Source: Rubellimicrobium roseum (lineage in GTDB: Bacteria; Pseudomonadota; Alphaproteobacteria; Rhodobacterales; Rhodobacteraceae). Taken from it: 64,000 nt of DNA. The position numbers and the translations under genes were made by a program. The notes under the pieces were generated by a model that saw nothing but the letters and a program-made list of their open reading frames with translations, had not been told where the DNA came from and ran no database searches. Every line of letters begins with the position of its first letter. Within the stretch, counting starts at the first letter, position 1. The DNA is taken from positions 1 through 64,000 of the forward strand of contig NZ_VDFV01000005.1 of the NCBI RefSeq assembly GCF_006152145.1, in the 5' to 3' direction. This document shows, one piece after another, positions 8,921 to 16,889 of the stretch.

Positions 8921-10717
8921 TCATTCCGCCGCCGCAAGCCCTTCGGTGAACTGGAGCCGCGCGAGCCGCGCGTAGAGCCCGCCCTGCGCCACCAGCGCGT
9001 CATGCGTCCCCTCGGCCACGACGCGCCCTTCGTCCAGCACGATGATCCGGTCGGCCCGCTTCACGGTCGCCAGCCGGTGCGCCACGATGATGGTGGTGCG
9101 CGTCCGCGCCAGATGCTCCACCGCCTCCTGCACCGCGCGCTCGCTTTCCGCGTCAAGAGCCGAGGTCGCCTCGTCCAAGAGCAGCAGCGGCGCGTCGCGC
9201 AGGATGGCGCGGGCTATGGCGATGCGCTGCTTCTGCCCGCCGGACAGCATCACTCCGCGCTCGCCCACATAGGTGTCGTAGCCGTCGGGCAGCTTCGACA
9301 GGAAGTCGTGCGCGGCCGAGGCGCGGGCAGCGGCCTCGACCTCGGCGTCCGTGGCCTCGGGACGGCCGAAGCGGATGTTGGCACGGGCCGTGTCGGCGAA
9401 GATCACCGGGTCCTGCGGCACCAGCGCGATCTGACGGCGCAGGTCGGCGCGCGCCAGGTCGCGCAGGGCGACGCCGCCCACCGCCACGCGGCCCTCCTGC
9501 GGATCCCAGAACCGCTGGAGAAGCTGGATGACCGTGGTCTTGCCCGAGCCCGAGGGACCCACCAGCGCCACGGTCTCGCCCGGCCGCACGGTCAGGTCCA
9601 CGGCGCGAAGCGCGCTGCGGTCGGGGCGCGTGGGGTAATGGAAGGTCACGCCCTCGAAGCGGATGTCCGCCATGGCCAAGCTGGGCGCGGGCACCGGAGC
9701 CACAGGGTCGCGCACCGTGTCGGCGAGCGTCAGCAGCTCGACCAGCCGCTCGGTGGCGCCGGCGGCGCGCTGGACCTCGCTCCAGACCTCGGTGAGCGCG
9801 CCCGCCGCGCCCGCCACCATCACCGCGTAGATGATGAACTGCACGAGTTGGCCCACCGACATCGCGCCCGCGTCCACGTCGCGCGCGCCCACCCACAGGA
9901 CGCCCACCACGCCCGAGAAGATCAGGAAGATGACGATGGCCGTCATCACCGCCCGCACGCCGATCCGCGCGCGGGCGGAATCGAAGCTCCTCTCGGTTAG
10001 GTCGCGGAAGCGCGCGCGCACCGGACCCTCGGCCGTGAAGGCCTGCACGGTCTGCGAGGAAAGGAGCGACTCGGAGGCCGCCCCCGAGGAGGCCGCGATC
10101 CAGTCCTGGTTCTCGCGCGACAAGGTCCGCAGCCGCCGTCCCAGCACCACGATGGGCACGATGATGGCCGGCACGATCAGCAGCACGAGCCCCGTGAGCT
10201 TGGCCGAGGTCCAGAGCAGGAGCGCGATGCCCCCGACCAGGATCAGGAAGTTCCGCAGCGCCACCGAGACCGAGGAGCCCAGCACCGACAGGATGAGCGT
10301 CGTGTCGGTGGTGATGCGGGACAGGACCTCGCCGGTCATGAGCCTTTCGTAGACGGCCGGGCTCATGGCGATCATGCGGTCGAAGACGGCGGTGCGGATG
10401 TCGGCCACGACCCGTTCGCCCAGCCGGGTCACGAGGTAGTAGCGCAGCGCCGTCCCTGCCGCGAGCAGCAGGACGATCCCGATGGCCGCGCCGAAGTACT
10501 GGTCCAGAACCTGCGTCTCGGCCACGCCGAAGTGGTCCACGATACGCCGCGCCGCGATGGGCAGGACCAGCGACACCCCCGCCGTCAGCACCAGCGCGGC
10601 GAAGGCCAGGATCATCAGCCCGGAATAGGGCCGCAGGAAGGGCCAGAGCGCGACTAGCGCGCCCACGCGGCGGGAGGAGGGACGGTCCTCGGTGGAGGAA
10701 CGGGGGGCTCGGGCCAT
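8921..10717 (-). CDS. ABC exporter, fused membrane and ATPase domains (MsbA-like)
   Basis: The 598-residue half-transporter has an N-terminal six-helix membrane domain (roughly residues 25-330) and a C-terminal ATPase with Walker A GPSGSGKTT, signature LSGGQKQR and Walker B LLLLDEATSALD. Proteins of this type act as homodimeric exporters in the inner membrane; MsbA flips lipid A-core, and relatives export lipids or drugs. The substrate cannot be decided here. The ATG ending at 10717 is preceded by AGGAGA and begins MARAPRSSTED, a polar N-terminus before the first helix. A longer frame to 10942 is rejected because it runs antisense into the divergent gene's leader and start. Confidence 0.88.
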   Translation of the reverse strand: MARAPRSSTEDRPSSRRVGALVALWPFLRPYSGLMILAFAALVLTAGVSLVLPIAARRIVDHFGVAETQVLDQYFGAAIGIVLLLAAGTALRYYLVTRLGERVVADIRTAVFDRMIAMSPAVYERLMTGEVLSRITTDTTLILSVLGSSVSVALRNFLILVGGIALLLWTSAKLTGLVLLIVPAIIVPIVVLGRRLRTLSRENQDWIAASSGAASESLLSSQTVQAFTAEGPVRARFRDLTERSFDSARARIGVRAVMTAIVIFLIFSGVVGVLWVGARDVDAGAMSVGQLVQFIIYAVMVAGAAGALTEVWSEVQRAAGATERLVELLTLADTVRDPVAPVPAPSLAMADIRFEGVTFHYPTRPDRSALRAVDLTVRPGETVALVGPSGSGKTTVIQLLQRFWDPQEGRVAVGGVALRDLARADLRRQIALVPQDPVIFADTARANIRFGRPEATDAEVEAAARASAAHDFLSKLPDGYDTYVGERGVMLSGGQKQRIAIARAILRDAPLLLLDEATSALDAESERAVQEAVEHLARTRTTIIVAHRLATVKRADRIIVLDEGRVVAEGTHDALVAQGGLYARLARLQFTEGLAAAE

Positions 10718-10823
10718 GCGGTGCGGTCTCCTGGTCGGGGTGGGGATAGCGGCGCCCCGCCCGCGCGGCAAGGCTGGACCCCTGCGGCCCAAGGTCCTAA
10801 CCTTTTGCGCGGGGAGGAACGCC

Positions 10824-11414
10824 ATGGCCCGACGCCCGCTCGACGACGCGCCCGAGGTCGAGGTCCTGTCGCGGTCCGAACTGCGCGCCTGGCTGGCCGC
10901 GAACCACCGCCAGCCCGGCGGGGTGTGGCTGGTGACGCACAAGCGGTCTGGGGGCGACCGCTATCTGCCTTACGAGGACATCGTGCAGGAATGCCTCGCC
11001 CATGGCTGGATCGACTCGCTGGCGCGCGCCAGGGACGAGCATCGCTCGATGCTGTGGATCAGCCCCCGCAAGCCCGGCTCGAACTGGAGCCGCGTGAACA
11101 AGGCCCATGTGGAGCGGCTGGAGGCCCAAGACCTGATGGCCGAGGCTGGCCGCGCCGCCGTGGAGCGGGCCAAGGCCGACGGGACCTGGACCGCGCTCGA
11201 CGGCGTGGAGGCGCTGGACGTGCCGCCCGACCTCGCGGCGGCGCTGGAGGGGGACCTGCGCGTCGTCTGGGACGGCTGGCCGCGCTCGGTGAGGCGGGGC
11301 GCCCTGGAGATCCTGCTGAACGCGAAGCGGCCTGCCACGCGGGCGGCCAAGGTCGCGGCCATCGCGGAGGCGGCGACGAAGGGCGAGCGCCCGTTCCAGT
11401 GGGGCCGTGCCTAG
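10824..11414 (+). CDS. YdeI/OmpD-associated family protein
   Basis: The 196-residue protein matches the YdeI/OmdA family. It has an N-terminal segment ELRAWLAANHRQPGGVWLV, then YEDIVQECLAHGWIDS, a region of the type SPRKPGSNWSRVNKAHVERL, and a C-terminal helical part that ends in an AKR...AKVAAIAEAA segment. Members are small soluble proteins of uncertain function; some have been linked to stress or antimicrobial peptide resistance. GGGGAGGAA precedes the ATG. The gene is divergent from the ABC exporter. Its TAG stop shares three bases with the stop of the convergent protease gene: the palindrome CTAG serves both strands. Confidence 0.85.
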   Translation: MARRPLDDAPEVEVLSRSELRAWLAANHRQPGGVWLVTHKRSGGDRYLPYEDIVQECLAHGWIDSLARARDEHRSMLWISPRKPGSNWSRVNKAHVERLEAQDLMAEAGRAAVERAKADGTWTALDGVEALDVPPDLAAALEGDLRVVWDGWPRSVRRGALEILLNAKRPATRAAKVAAIAEAATKGERPFQWGRA

Positions 11415-12532
11415 CTGCCCGCCAGCACGGGCAGATCGACCGTGGTTTCCCCGCCGCCGGTGTTGAAGGTGACGGTCACCTCCTCGCCCACCGCCTGCGC
11501 GTCGAGGATGGCGAGGAGGTCGTCCAGCGACTCGACCGCCTGCCCGTCCACCTCTGTCACCACGTGGCCCGGCCGGATGCGCCCGTCGCGCAGGAACTCG
11601 GCCGGGGTCACTCCGGCCTGCTCGGCCGCCGAGCCGCGCGGCACGTCGAGCACGATCGCTCCCGCCAGCCCCTGCCGATTGATGGCCGCGTTCAGGCGCG
11701 CGTCGAACAGGAGCCCCAGCGTGGGCGGGACGTAGCGCCCCGTGCGGATCAGCTCGGGCACGACGCGGCCCACGGTGGCGGCAGGCACCGCGAAGCCGAT
11801 CCCCGCGCTGCCCCCCGAGGGCGAGTAGATCGCCGTGTTGACCCCGATGATCCGCCCCGCGCTGTCGAGGAGCGGCCCGCCCGAGTTGCCCGGATTGATG
11901 GCGGCGTCCGTCTGGATCAGTCCCCGGATCGTGCGCCCGTCTTCGCCCGGCAGTTCCCGGTCCAGCGCCGAGACGATCCCCGTGGTCAGCGTCCAGTCGA
12001 GCCCGAAGGGGTTGCCGATGGCCAGGACGAAGGCACCCACCTCGGGCGGCTCGGGCGGGGCGAGCGTGAGCGGCGCCGGCAGGCCCTCATCCTCGATGCG
12101 CAGCACCGCGAGGTCGTGGCTGGCGTCACGCCCCACGAGTCGCGCGGGCAGCACCCGCCCGTCAGCGAGCGTCACCGTCGCGGCCGTCGCGCCCTCGATC
12201 ACGTGGGCGTTGGTGACGACGTGACCCTCGCCGTCCCAGATGAAGCCCGAGCCCGTGCCCAGCGGCACCTCGGAGGAGACGCGCCCGAAGAGGTCGCGCC
12301 GCGCGGCCGAGGTCGAGATCGCCACCACGCTGTCGCGCGCGGACCGGAACAGAGCGATGGTGGCCGCCTCGTCCGAGCCCTCGGGCGCCACCGAGAGCTG
12401 CGCCGGGGCCACGGCGGCGACCGGGGCCGCAGCCTCGCGCGCGGGCAGCCAGCCCGAGACGCCGATCCCGAGCCCGACCCCCAGGCCGACGAGGAGCGCC
12501 ACCATCGCCCCCAGGATCACGGATCGGATCAC
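11411..12532 (-). CDS. HtrA/DegS-like trypsin-like serine protease with PDZ domain
   Basis: The 373-residue protein has an N-terminal hydrophobic segment that probably anchors it in the inner membrane, a trypsin-like domain with the triad H (VTNAHVIEG), D (ASHDLAVLRI) and S (NPGNSGGPLL), and one C-terminal PDZ domain. This layout is like DegS rather than the two-PDZ DegP. DegS-type proteases sense misfolded envelope proteins and start sigma-factor release. Whether this one does so is unknown, since no rseA/rpoE pair is adjacent. I place the start at a GTG ending at 12532, because GGGAGG sits at the right distance and the hydrophobic anchor follows directly. An ATG at 12595 would add 21 unlikely residues. 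Confidence 0.88.
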   Translation of the reverse strand: MIRSVILGAMVALLVGLGVGLGIGVSGWLPAREAAAPVAAVAPAQLSVAPEGSDEAATIALFRSARDSVVAISTSAARRDLFGRVSSEVPLGTGSGFIWDGEGHVVTNAHVIEGATAATVTLADGRVLPARLVGRDASHDLAVLRIEDEGLPAPLTLAPPEPPEVGAFVLAIGNPFGLDWTLTTGIVSALDRELPGEDGRTIRGLIQTDAAINPGNSGGPLLDSAGRIIGVNTAIYSPSGGSAGIGFAVPAATVGRVVPELIRTGRYVPPTLGLLFDARLNAAINRQGLAGAIVLDVPRGSAAEQAGVTPAEFLRDGRIRPGHVVTEVDGQAVESLDDLLAILDAQAVGEEVTVTFNTGGGETTVDLPVLAGS

Positions 12533-12669
12533 GCGCACCTCCCATCGTCGCGCGCAGCCGGCCGGCCCTCTGGAAGGGGGCTTGACCCGCGCCATGTTGC
12601 CCCGTGCAAACTAGACATCGCCCCGGCGGGCTCAAGTCGGTCCGCCCCTGTCGCTTCAGGAGACCTGCC

Positions 12670-13470
12670 TTGCTTCGATCCTTCGTCCTCGCCCTGACCC
12701 TGGCCGCCCCGGTCGCCGCCTCGGCGCAGTCCTGCGGCAACGATGCGGGGGGCTTCGAGGCCTGGAAGCAGCAGTTCGCGCAGGTCGCCGCGGCGAACGG
12801 GGTGGGCGAGCGGGGCCTGTCGGCGCTGTCGAACGCCAGCTACGCCACCCGTACCATCCAGGCCGACCGCAACCAGAAGAGCTTCCGCTACCCGCTCGAC
12901 GAGTTCCTTCGCCTGCGCGGCGCCGATGCCATCGTGTCCCAAGGCCAGCGGATGCTGGAGCGCGACCGCCCCTTCTACGACTCGATTGAGGCCGCCTATG
13001 GCGTGCCGGCCGGCATCCTGATCGCCATCCACGGGATGGAGACGGGCTTCGGAAACTTCATGGGTGACGCCAACGTCATCTCGGCCATCACCACGCTGGC
13101 CTACGACTGCCGGCGGGGGCCGCAGTTCTTCCAGGAACACGCGCTCGCCGCGCTCCTGCTCGTGGACCGGGGCGCGATCTCGCCCGAGTCCGTGGGCGCC
13201 ATGCACGGCGAGCTGGGGCACACCCAGTTCCTGCCGGCCAACATCCTGCGCTACGGGCAGGACGGCAACGGCGATGGAGTGGTGGACCTGACGCGGCTGG
13301 AGGACGCCCTGGCCTCGACCGCCAACTTCCTGCGCGGCCATGGCTGGCAGCCGGGCGCGGGCTACCAGGAAGGCGAGCCCAACTTCGCGGTGCTGGGCCA
13401 GTGGAACGCCGCCACCGTCTACCAGCAGGCGCTCGCCATCATGGGGCCGCAGATCGAGCCCGGCGCCTGA
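12670..13470 (+). CDS. Lytic murein transglycosylase (MltB/SLT_2 type)
   Basis: The product (266 residues) starts with a typical signal peptide ending ASAQ, so it is exported. The mature part contains the lytic transglycosylase fold of the MltB group, with the catalytic glutamate in GMETGFG and downstream blocks GAMHGELGHTQFLP and GDGNGDGVVDL. These enzymes cleave peptidoglycan between MurNAc and GlcNAc with formation of 1,6-anhydroMurNAc. A TTG start at 12670 is chosen because AGGAGA precedes it and the signal peptide begins there. An upstream ATG at 12604 would add 22 arginine-rich residues. It is shorter than full MltB and lacks a lipobox or a C-terminal peptidoglycan-binding domain. Confidence 0.85.
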   Translation: MLRSFVLALTLAAPVAASAQSCGNDAGGFEAWKQQFAQVAAANGVGERGLSALSNASYATRTIQADRNQKSFRYPLDEFLRLRGADAIVSQGQRMLERDRPFYDSIEAAYGVPAGILIAIHGMETGFGNFMGDANVISAITTLAYDCRRGPQFFQEHALAALLLVDRGAISPESVGAMHGELGHTQFLPANILRYGQDGNGDGVVDLTRLEDALASTANFLRGHGWQPGAGYQEGEPNFAVLGQWNAATVYQQALAIMGPQIEPGA

Positions 13471-13561
13471 TCCGACGGGAACCGTGCTGGCCCCGCGGCC
13501 TTGTGCCCCCTGGGGCCGCTGATCCGGCGGCCCCGCCAGCACGAACGGAACGGAGGCCACC

Positions 13562-13795
13562 ATGAACCGCAGCCGACTCTTCGCCATCCTTGCGGGGGTG
13601 GTCGTGATCGCGGCCCTCATCTTCATCTTCCTGGGCACGGGCGGACCCGAGCAGATGGAGCCGGGCCTGGGCGACCCCGTGGCCGAGGACGCCACCTCCA
13701 CCGCACCGGCCGGCACCGGCGACACCCCGGCCAGCACCGAGACGCCGGAGGCGGCCGAGGGAGAGGCCGACGACGCGATCACCGCGAACGACTGA
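13562..13795 (+). CDS. Small single-pass membrane protein, unknown function
   Basis: This 77-residue protein has one hydrophobic helix at residues 6-24 and a hydrophilic tail rich in Ala, Glu, Thr, Pro and Asp, predicted to lie outside the cytoplasm. A clear ribosome-binding site (CGGAGG) precedes the ATG, and the frame keeps the genus-like codon use. I recognise no family. It sits between the transglycosylase and the NTF2-like gene, on the same strand, and could be co-transcribed with either. Confidence 0.6.
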   Translation: MNRSRLFAILAGVVVIAALIFIFLGTGGPEQMEPGLGDPVAEDATSTAPAGTGDTPASTETPEAAEGEADDAITAND

Positions 13796-13862
13796 GCCCC
13801 CGACCTTGCGAGCGGCCCGCCCGCTCGATATCCCGTGATCGCCCCAGGGACGGAGGAACACA

Positions 13863-14264
13863 ATGACGGCCAGGGAACTCGTCGAGGCCTATTACGCGGC
13901 CTTCAACCGCGACGACGCCGAGGGGATGCTCGCCTGCCTTTCCGAGGACGTGGCGCACCACGTCAACCAGGGCGGCATCCGCGAAGGGCGCGAGACCTTC
14001 CGCGCCTTCCTCGCCCACATGGACCGCTGCTACGAGGAGCGGCTGGAGGACGTGGTGGTAATGGCCTCGGACGACGGCACCCGCGCCGCGGCCGAGTTCA
14101 CCGTCCACGGCCTCTACAAGGCCACCGACGAGGGCCTGCCGCCGGCGCGCGGCCAGACCTACGTCCTCCCCGCCGGCGCCTTCTTCGCGATCCGCGACGG
14201 CAAGATCGCCCGCGTGACGACCTATTACAACCTCGCGGACTGGACCGCGCAGGTCGGCGCATGA
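13863..14264 (+). CDS. NTF2/SnoaL-like (ketosteroid isomerase-related) protein
   Basis: The 133-residue protein has the features of the NTF2-like alpha+beta cone fold. There is an N-terminal helix with VEAYYAAFNRDD, a beta region HHVNQGGIREGRETFRAFL, and a C-terminal strand pair ending in FFAIRDGKIARVTTYYNLADW. Members range from isomerases and hydrolases to binding proteins, so the substrate is not predictable. CGGAGGAA lies upstream of the ATG. Its stop overlaps the start of the acetyltransferase gene by 4 bases (ATGA), which implies translational coupling and a shared task. Confidence 0.82.
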   Translation: MTARELVEAYYAAFNRDDAEGMLACLSEDVAHHVNQGGIREGRETFRAFLAHMDRCYEERLEDVVVMASDDGTRAAAEFTVHGLYKATDEGLPPARGQTYVLPAGAFFAIRDGKIARVTTYYNLADWTAQVGA

Positions 14265-14860
14265 CCCTGCGCATCGCGCCCCTGTCGCGCGAGGAACTGG
14301 CCGCCCGCCTGCCGGACCTCGCGCGGCTGCGCATCGCGGTCTTCGCCGACTGGCCATATCTTTATGACGGCGACGAGGCCTACGAGGCGCGCTACCTGCA
14401 AGCCTACCTCGACAGCCCCGATTCCATCGTCGTCGGCGCCTTCGACGGTGAACGGCTGGTCGGCGCGGCCACCGGCACGCCGATGGAGGATCACGCCGAG
14501 GAATTCGCGCAGGCGCTCGCCGGCCGGGACCTGCCGCTCCGGGACATCTTCTACTGCGCGGAATCGGTGCTCCTGCCCGCCTACCGGGGCCGGGGCGTCG
14601 GCCACCGCTTCTTCGACCTGCGCGAGGAGCACGCCCGGCGCCTCGACCGCCACTGGTCGGTCTTCTGCGCCGTGGTACGCCCGCAGGACCACCCCGCCCG
14701 TCCGCCCGGCTACTGGCCGCTCGACGGCTTCTGGGCGGCCCGCGGCTACGCCCCGCTGCCCGGCGCCGTGGCCCGCTTCCGCTGGCGCGACCACGGCGAG
14801 GCCGGGGACAGCGAGAAGCCGCTCCAGGTCTGGATCCGGGACCTCGCCGCGACTGCCTGA
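14261..14860 (+). CDS. GNAT family N-acetyltransferase
   Basis: The 199-residue protein shows the GNAT acetyl-CoA-binding signature LPAYRGRGVGHRFFD at about residues 104-118 with preceding strands AESVL. The flanking regions are unlike the well-known antibiotic or ribosomal acetyltransferases, so the acceptor is unknown. The start is the ATG that overlaps the stop of the NTF2-like gene. A longer open frame starting at 13835 runs through that gene in another frame and is rejected. The coupled pair is described as a candidate two-gene unit in the findings. Confidence 0.83.
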   Translation: MTLRIAPLSREELAARLPDLARLRIAVFADWPYLYDGDEAYEARYLQAYLDSPDSIVVGAFDGERLVGAATGTPMEDHAEEFAQALAGRDLPLRDIFYCAESVLLPAYRGRGVGHRFFDLREEHARRLDRHWSVFCAVVRPQDHPARPPGYWPLDGFWAARGYAPLPGAVARFRWRDHGEAGDSEKPLQVWIRDLAATA

Positions 14861-14936
14861 GGGCGGGTTTTCCCGCCTGTCCCGCCGGGGCCGGAAATGG
14901 CACCAAGGTCCGGCGCCCGGACCTTCAGGAGAGACA

Positions 14937-16883
14937 ATGCCCCTGCCCCGCCTCGCCGTCTCCGCCCTGGCCCTCCTCGCCGCCGAACCTGCGCTCGCGC
15001 AGGAGGCTCCCGTCCGCGCCGTCACCCTCTTCGAGGCGGGCCTCGCCGAGATCACGCGCGAGACGGGCGCGGCGCGCGAGATCACGCTGTCGGTTCCGCT
15101 CCGGGACGTGAACGACATTCTCAAGTCGCTCCTCGTGCGCGGGCGGGGCATCGAAGGCGCGCGGCTCGCGCTCGACGGGGCGACGCCGGTCGAGGACGCC
15201 TTCGCCTCGCTCCCCTTCCCGCCCGCGGCCGCCACCAACCTGGAGATGCTGCTCGAAACCGTCCCCGGCCTGCGCCTGCGCGTCTCGGACCGCGCCTATC
15301 CGCAGGGGCAGGAGGGCACGCTGATGGGGTTCATGGAGGACTGCGACGACCAGGGCTGCGAGACGGTCCTGTCTCTCCTGGGCGACGACGGCGTCGTGAC
15401 CTTCCATCCGCTGACGGGCGACTACCGCATCGCGATCCTCGACCCCGAGATCGTGGCCGCCCTGGGCCAGGGCCTTCGGGCGCTGCGGTCCGAGGCCTCG
15501 GGGACCGTGCGGGAGATCGCGGTCGAGATCGAAGGCGAGGCGGTCGCGGACGGCGCGATCAGCTACGTCATCGCCGCACCCGCCTGGAAGACCTCCTACC
15601 GCGCGCTGACGGGCGAGGGCGGCACGGTGGACCTCCAGGCCTGGGCGGTGATCGAGAACGCGACCGGCGAGCCCTGGGACGACGTGGCGCTCACGCTCTC
15701 GTCCGGCTCGCCCCGGACGCTGACGGCCGACCTCCACGGCCGCGACTGGCGCTACCGCGAGACCGTCGAAACGGACGAAGCCGTCGCCTTCGAGCCGGTC
15801 ACCGTGGTGGAGCCCGAGGCGCCGCGCGCCTCCTTGGGCATGGGGGCCGATGTCGCCGAGTCCTTCGCCGCCCCCGCGCCCGCGCCCGTCACGGCCAGCG
15901 CCGCGCAAGAGGAAGGCGTGCTCGACTCGCGCTTCCGCTTCCCCGATCCCGTGGACCTCGCGGCGGGCGAGATGGCCTCCCTGCCCTTCCTGACCGGCTC
16001 GCTCGACGCGCGGCACCTGTCGCTCTACGAGGGCCGGCTCCAGACCCGGACCGGCAATCCCGACCTTGTGCTGGAGGTGACGAACGACCTCGACGTGCGC
16101 CTGCCCGCCGGGATCATGACCGTCTCGGACGAGGCCGGGGGCTACGTGGGCGACGCGGACTTCCCGCTCGTGGGCCCGGGCGAGACGCGCGCCGTGCCCT
16201 TCGGCCTCGACCGCAGCCTGCGCGTCGAGGAGACGGTGGGCTTCGCCTCCCGCCGGACCTCGGTCCGCGCCGCCGAGGGCGTGCTGCGCGTGACCGTCGA
16301 GGATGTGCGGGACGCAACCTATGCCGTCACCTCGCCCGGCGGCGAGGCGCACGGACTGGTCATCGACCATCCCCTCACCCCGGACTGGACAGCGACCGTG
16401 GTCGAAGGACCAAAGGGGATCGAGCGGCAGGACGAGGCGGGGCGGCGGTTCCTGCGCGCCACTCTGACCGTCCCCGCGCAGGGCGCCGCGCGGCTCGTCG
16501 TCCGCGACGTACATCCCTACGAGCAGGTGCTGGTGCTGGGCGACCTCCCCGAGGACGAGCTGCTCGTCTGGGCCGCCGAGGCCAGCGACGCGGCCACCCG
16601 CGCCTATCTGGAGGAGGCCGCCGCCCTCATGCGAGCCGCGAGCCGGTCGCGGGACGCCCTGGACGACGCCGAGCGGGCGCACGCGGACCTCGCGGACGAG
16701 CAGGCCCGCGTCCGGCAGAACCTCGGGGCGGTGCCCAGCCCCTCCGAGGCCCACGACCGCTACCTGGCCGACCTCCTGGCGATCGAGGACCGCTTGGCCG
16801 CGGCCACCGACGTCCGCGCTGCCCGGCGGGAAGATCTGGCGACGGCCCAGGCGGCGCTCGCCGCGCACCTGGGCGAGGGCTGA
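14937..16883 (+). CDS. Secreted DUF4139 domain protein
   Basis: The 648-residue protein begins with a signal peptide (cleavage after residue 22, ALAQ) and continues with a long beta-rich region characteristic of DUF4139/mucoidy-inhibitor-A-like proteins. It includes the conserved type of stretch SYVIAAPAWKTSYRA near residue 212 and VIENATGEPWDDVALTLSSG near 240. An Ala/Pro-rich linker lies around residue 310, and the last 100 residues are predicted coiled coil. Function is not established for the family; such proteins are thought to act in the periplasm or at the surface. TTCAGGAGAGACA precedes the ATG, giving a strong start call. The gene ends 6 bases before the stop of the convergent MFS gene. 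Confidence 0.82.
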   Translation: MPLPRLAVSALALLAAEPALAQEAPVRAVTLFEAGLAEITRETGAAREITLSVPLRDVNDILKSLLVRGRGIEGARLALDGATPVEDAFASLPFPPAAATNLEMLLETVPGLRLRVSDRAYPQGQEGTLMGFMEDCDDQGCETVLSLLGDDGVVTFHPLTGDYRIAILDPEIVAALGQGLRALRSEASGTVREIAVEIEGEAVADGAISYVIAAPAWKTSYRALTGEGGTVDLQAWAVIENATGEPWDDVALTLSSGSPRTLTADLHGRDWRYRETVETDEAVAFEPVTVVEPEAPRASLGMGADVAESFAAPAPAPVTASAAQEEGVLDSRFRFPDPVDLAAGEMASLPFLTGSLDARHLSLYEGRLQTRTGNPDLVLEVTNDLDVRLPAGIMTVSDEAGGYVGDADFPLVGPGETRAVPFGLDRSLRVEETVGFASRRTSVRAAEGVLRVTVEDVRDATYAVTSPGGEAHGLVIDHPLTPDWTATVVEGPKGIERQDEAGRRFLRATLTVPAQGAARLVVRDVHPYEQVLVLGDLPEDELLVWAAEASDAATRAYLEEAAALMRAASRSRDALDDAERAHADLADEQARVRQNLGAVPSPSEAHDRYLADLLAIEDRLAAATDVRAARREDLATAQAALAAHLGEG

Positions 16884-16889
16884 CGGTGG

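Noticed and set aside
10721-12697. 658-codon open frame on the + strand
   Set aside because: It is a frame-shifted shadow across YdeI and the protease, with no family signature.
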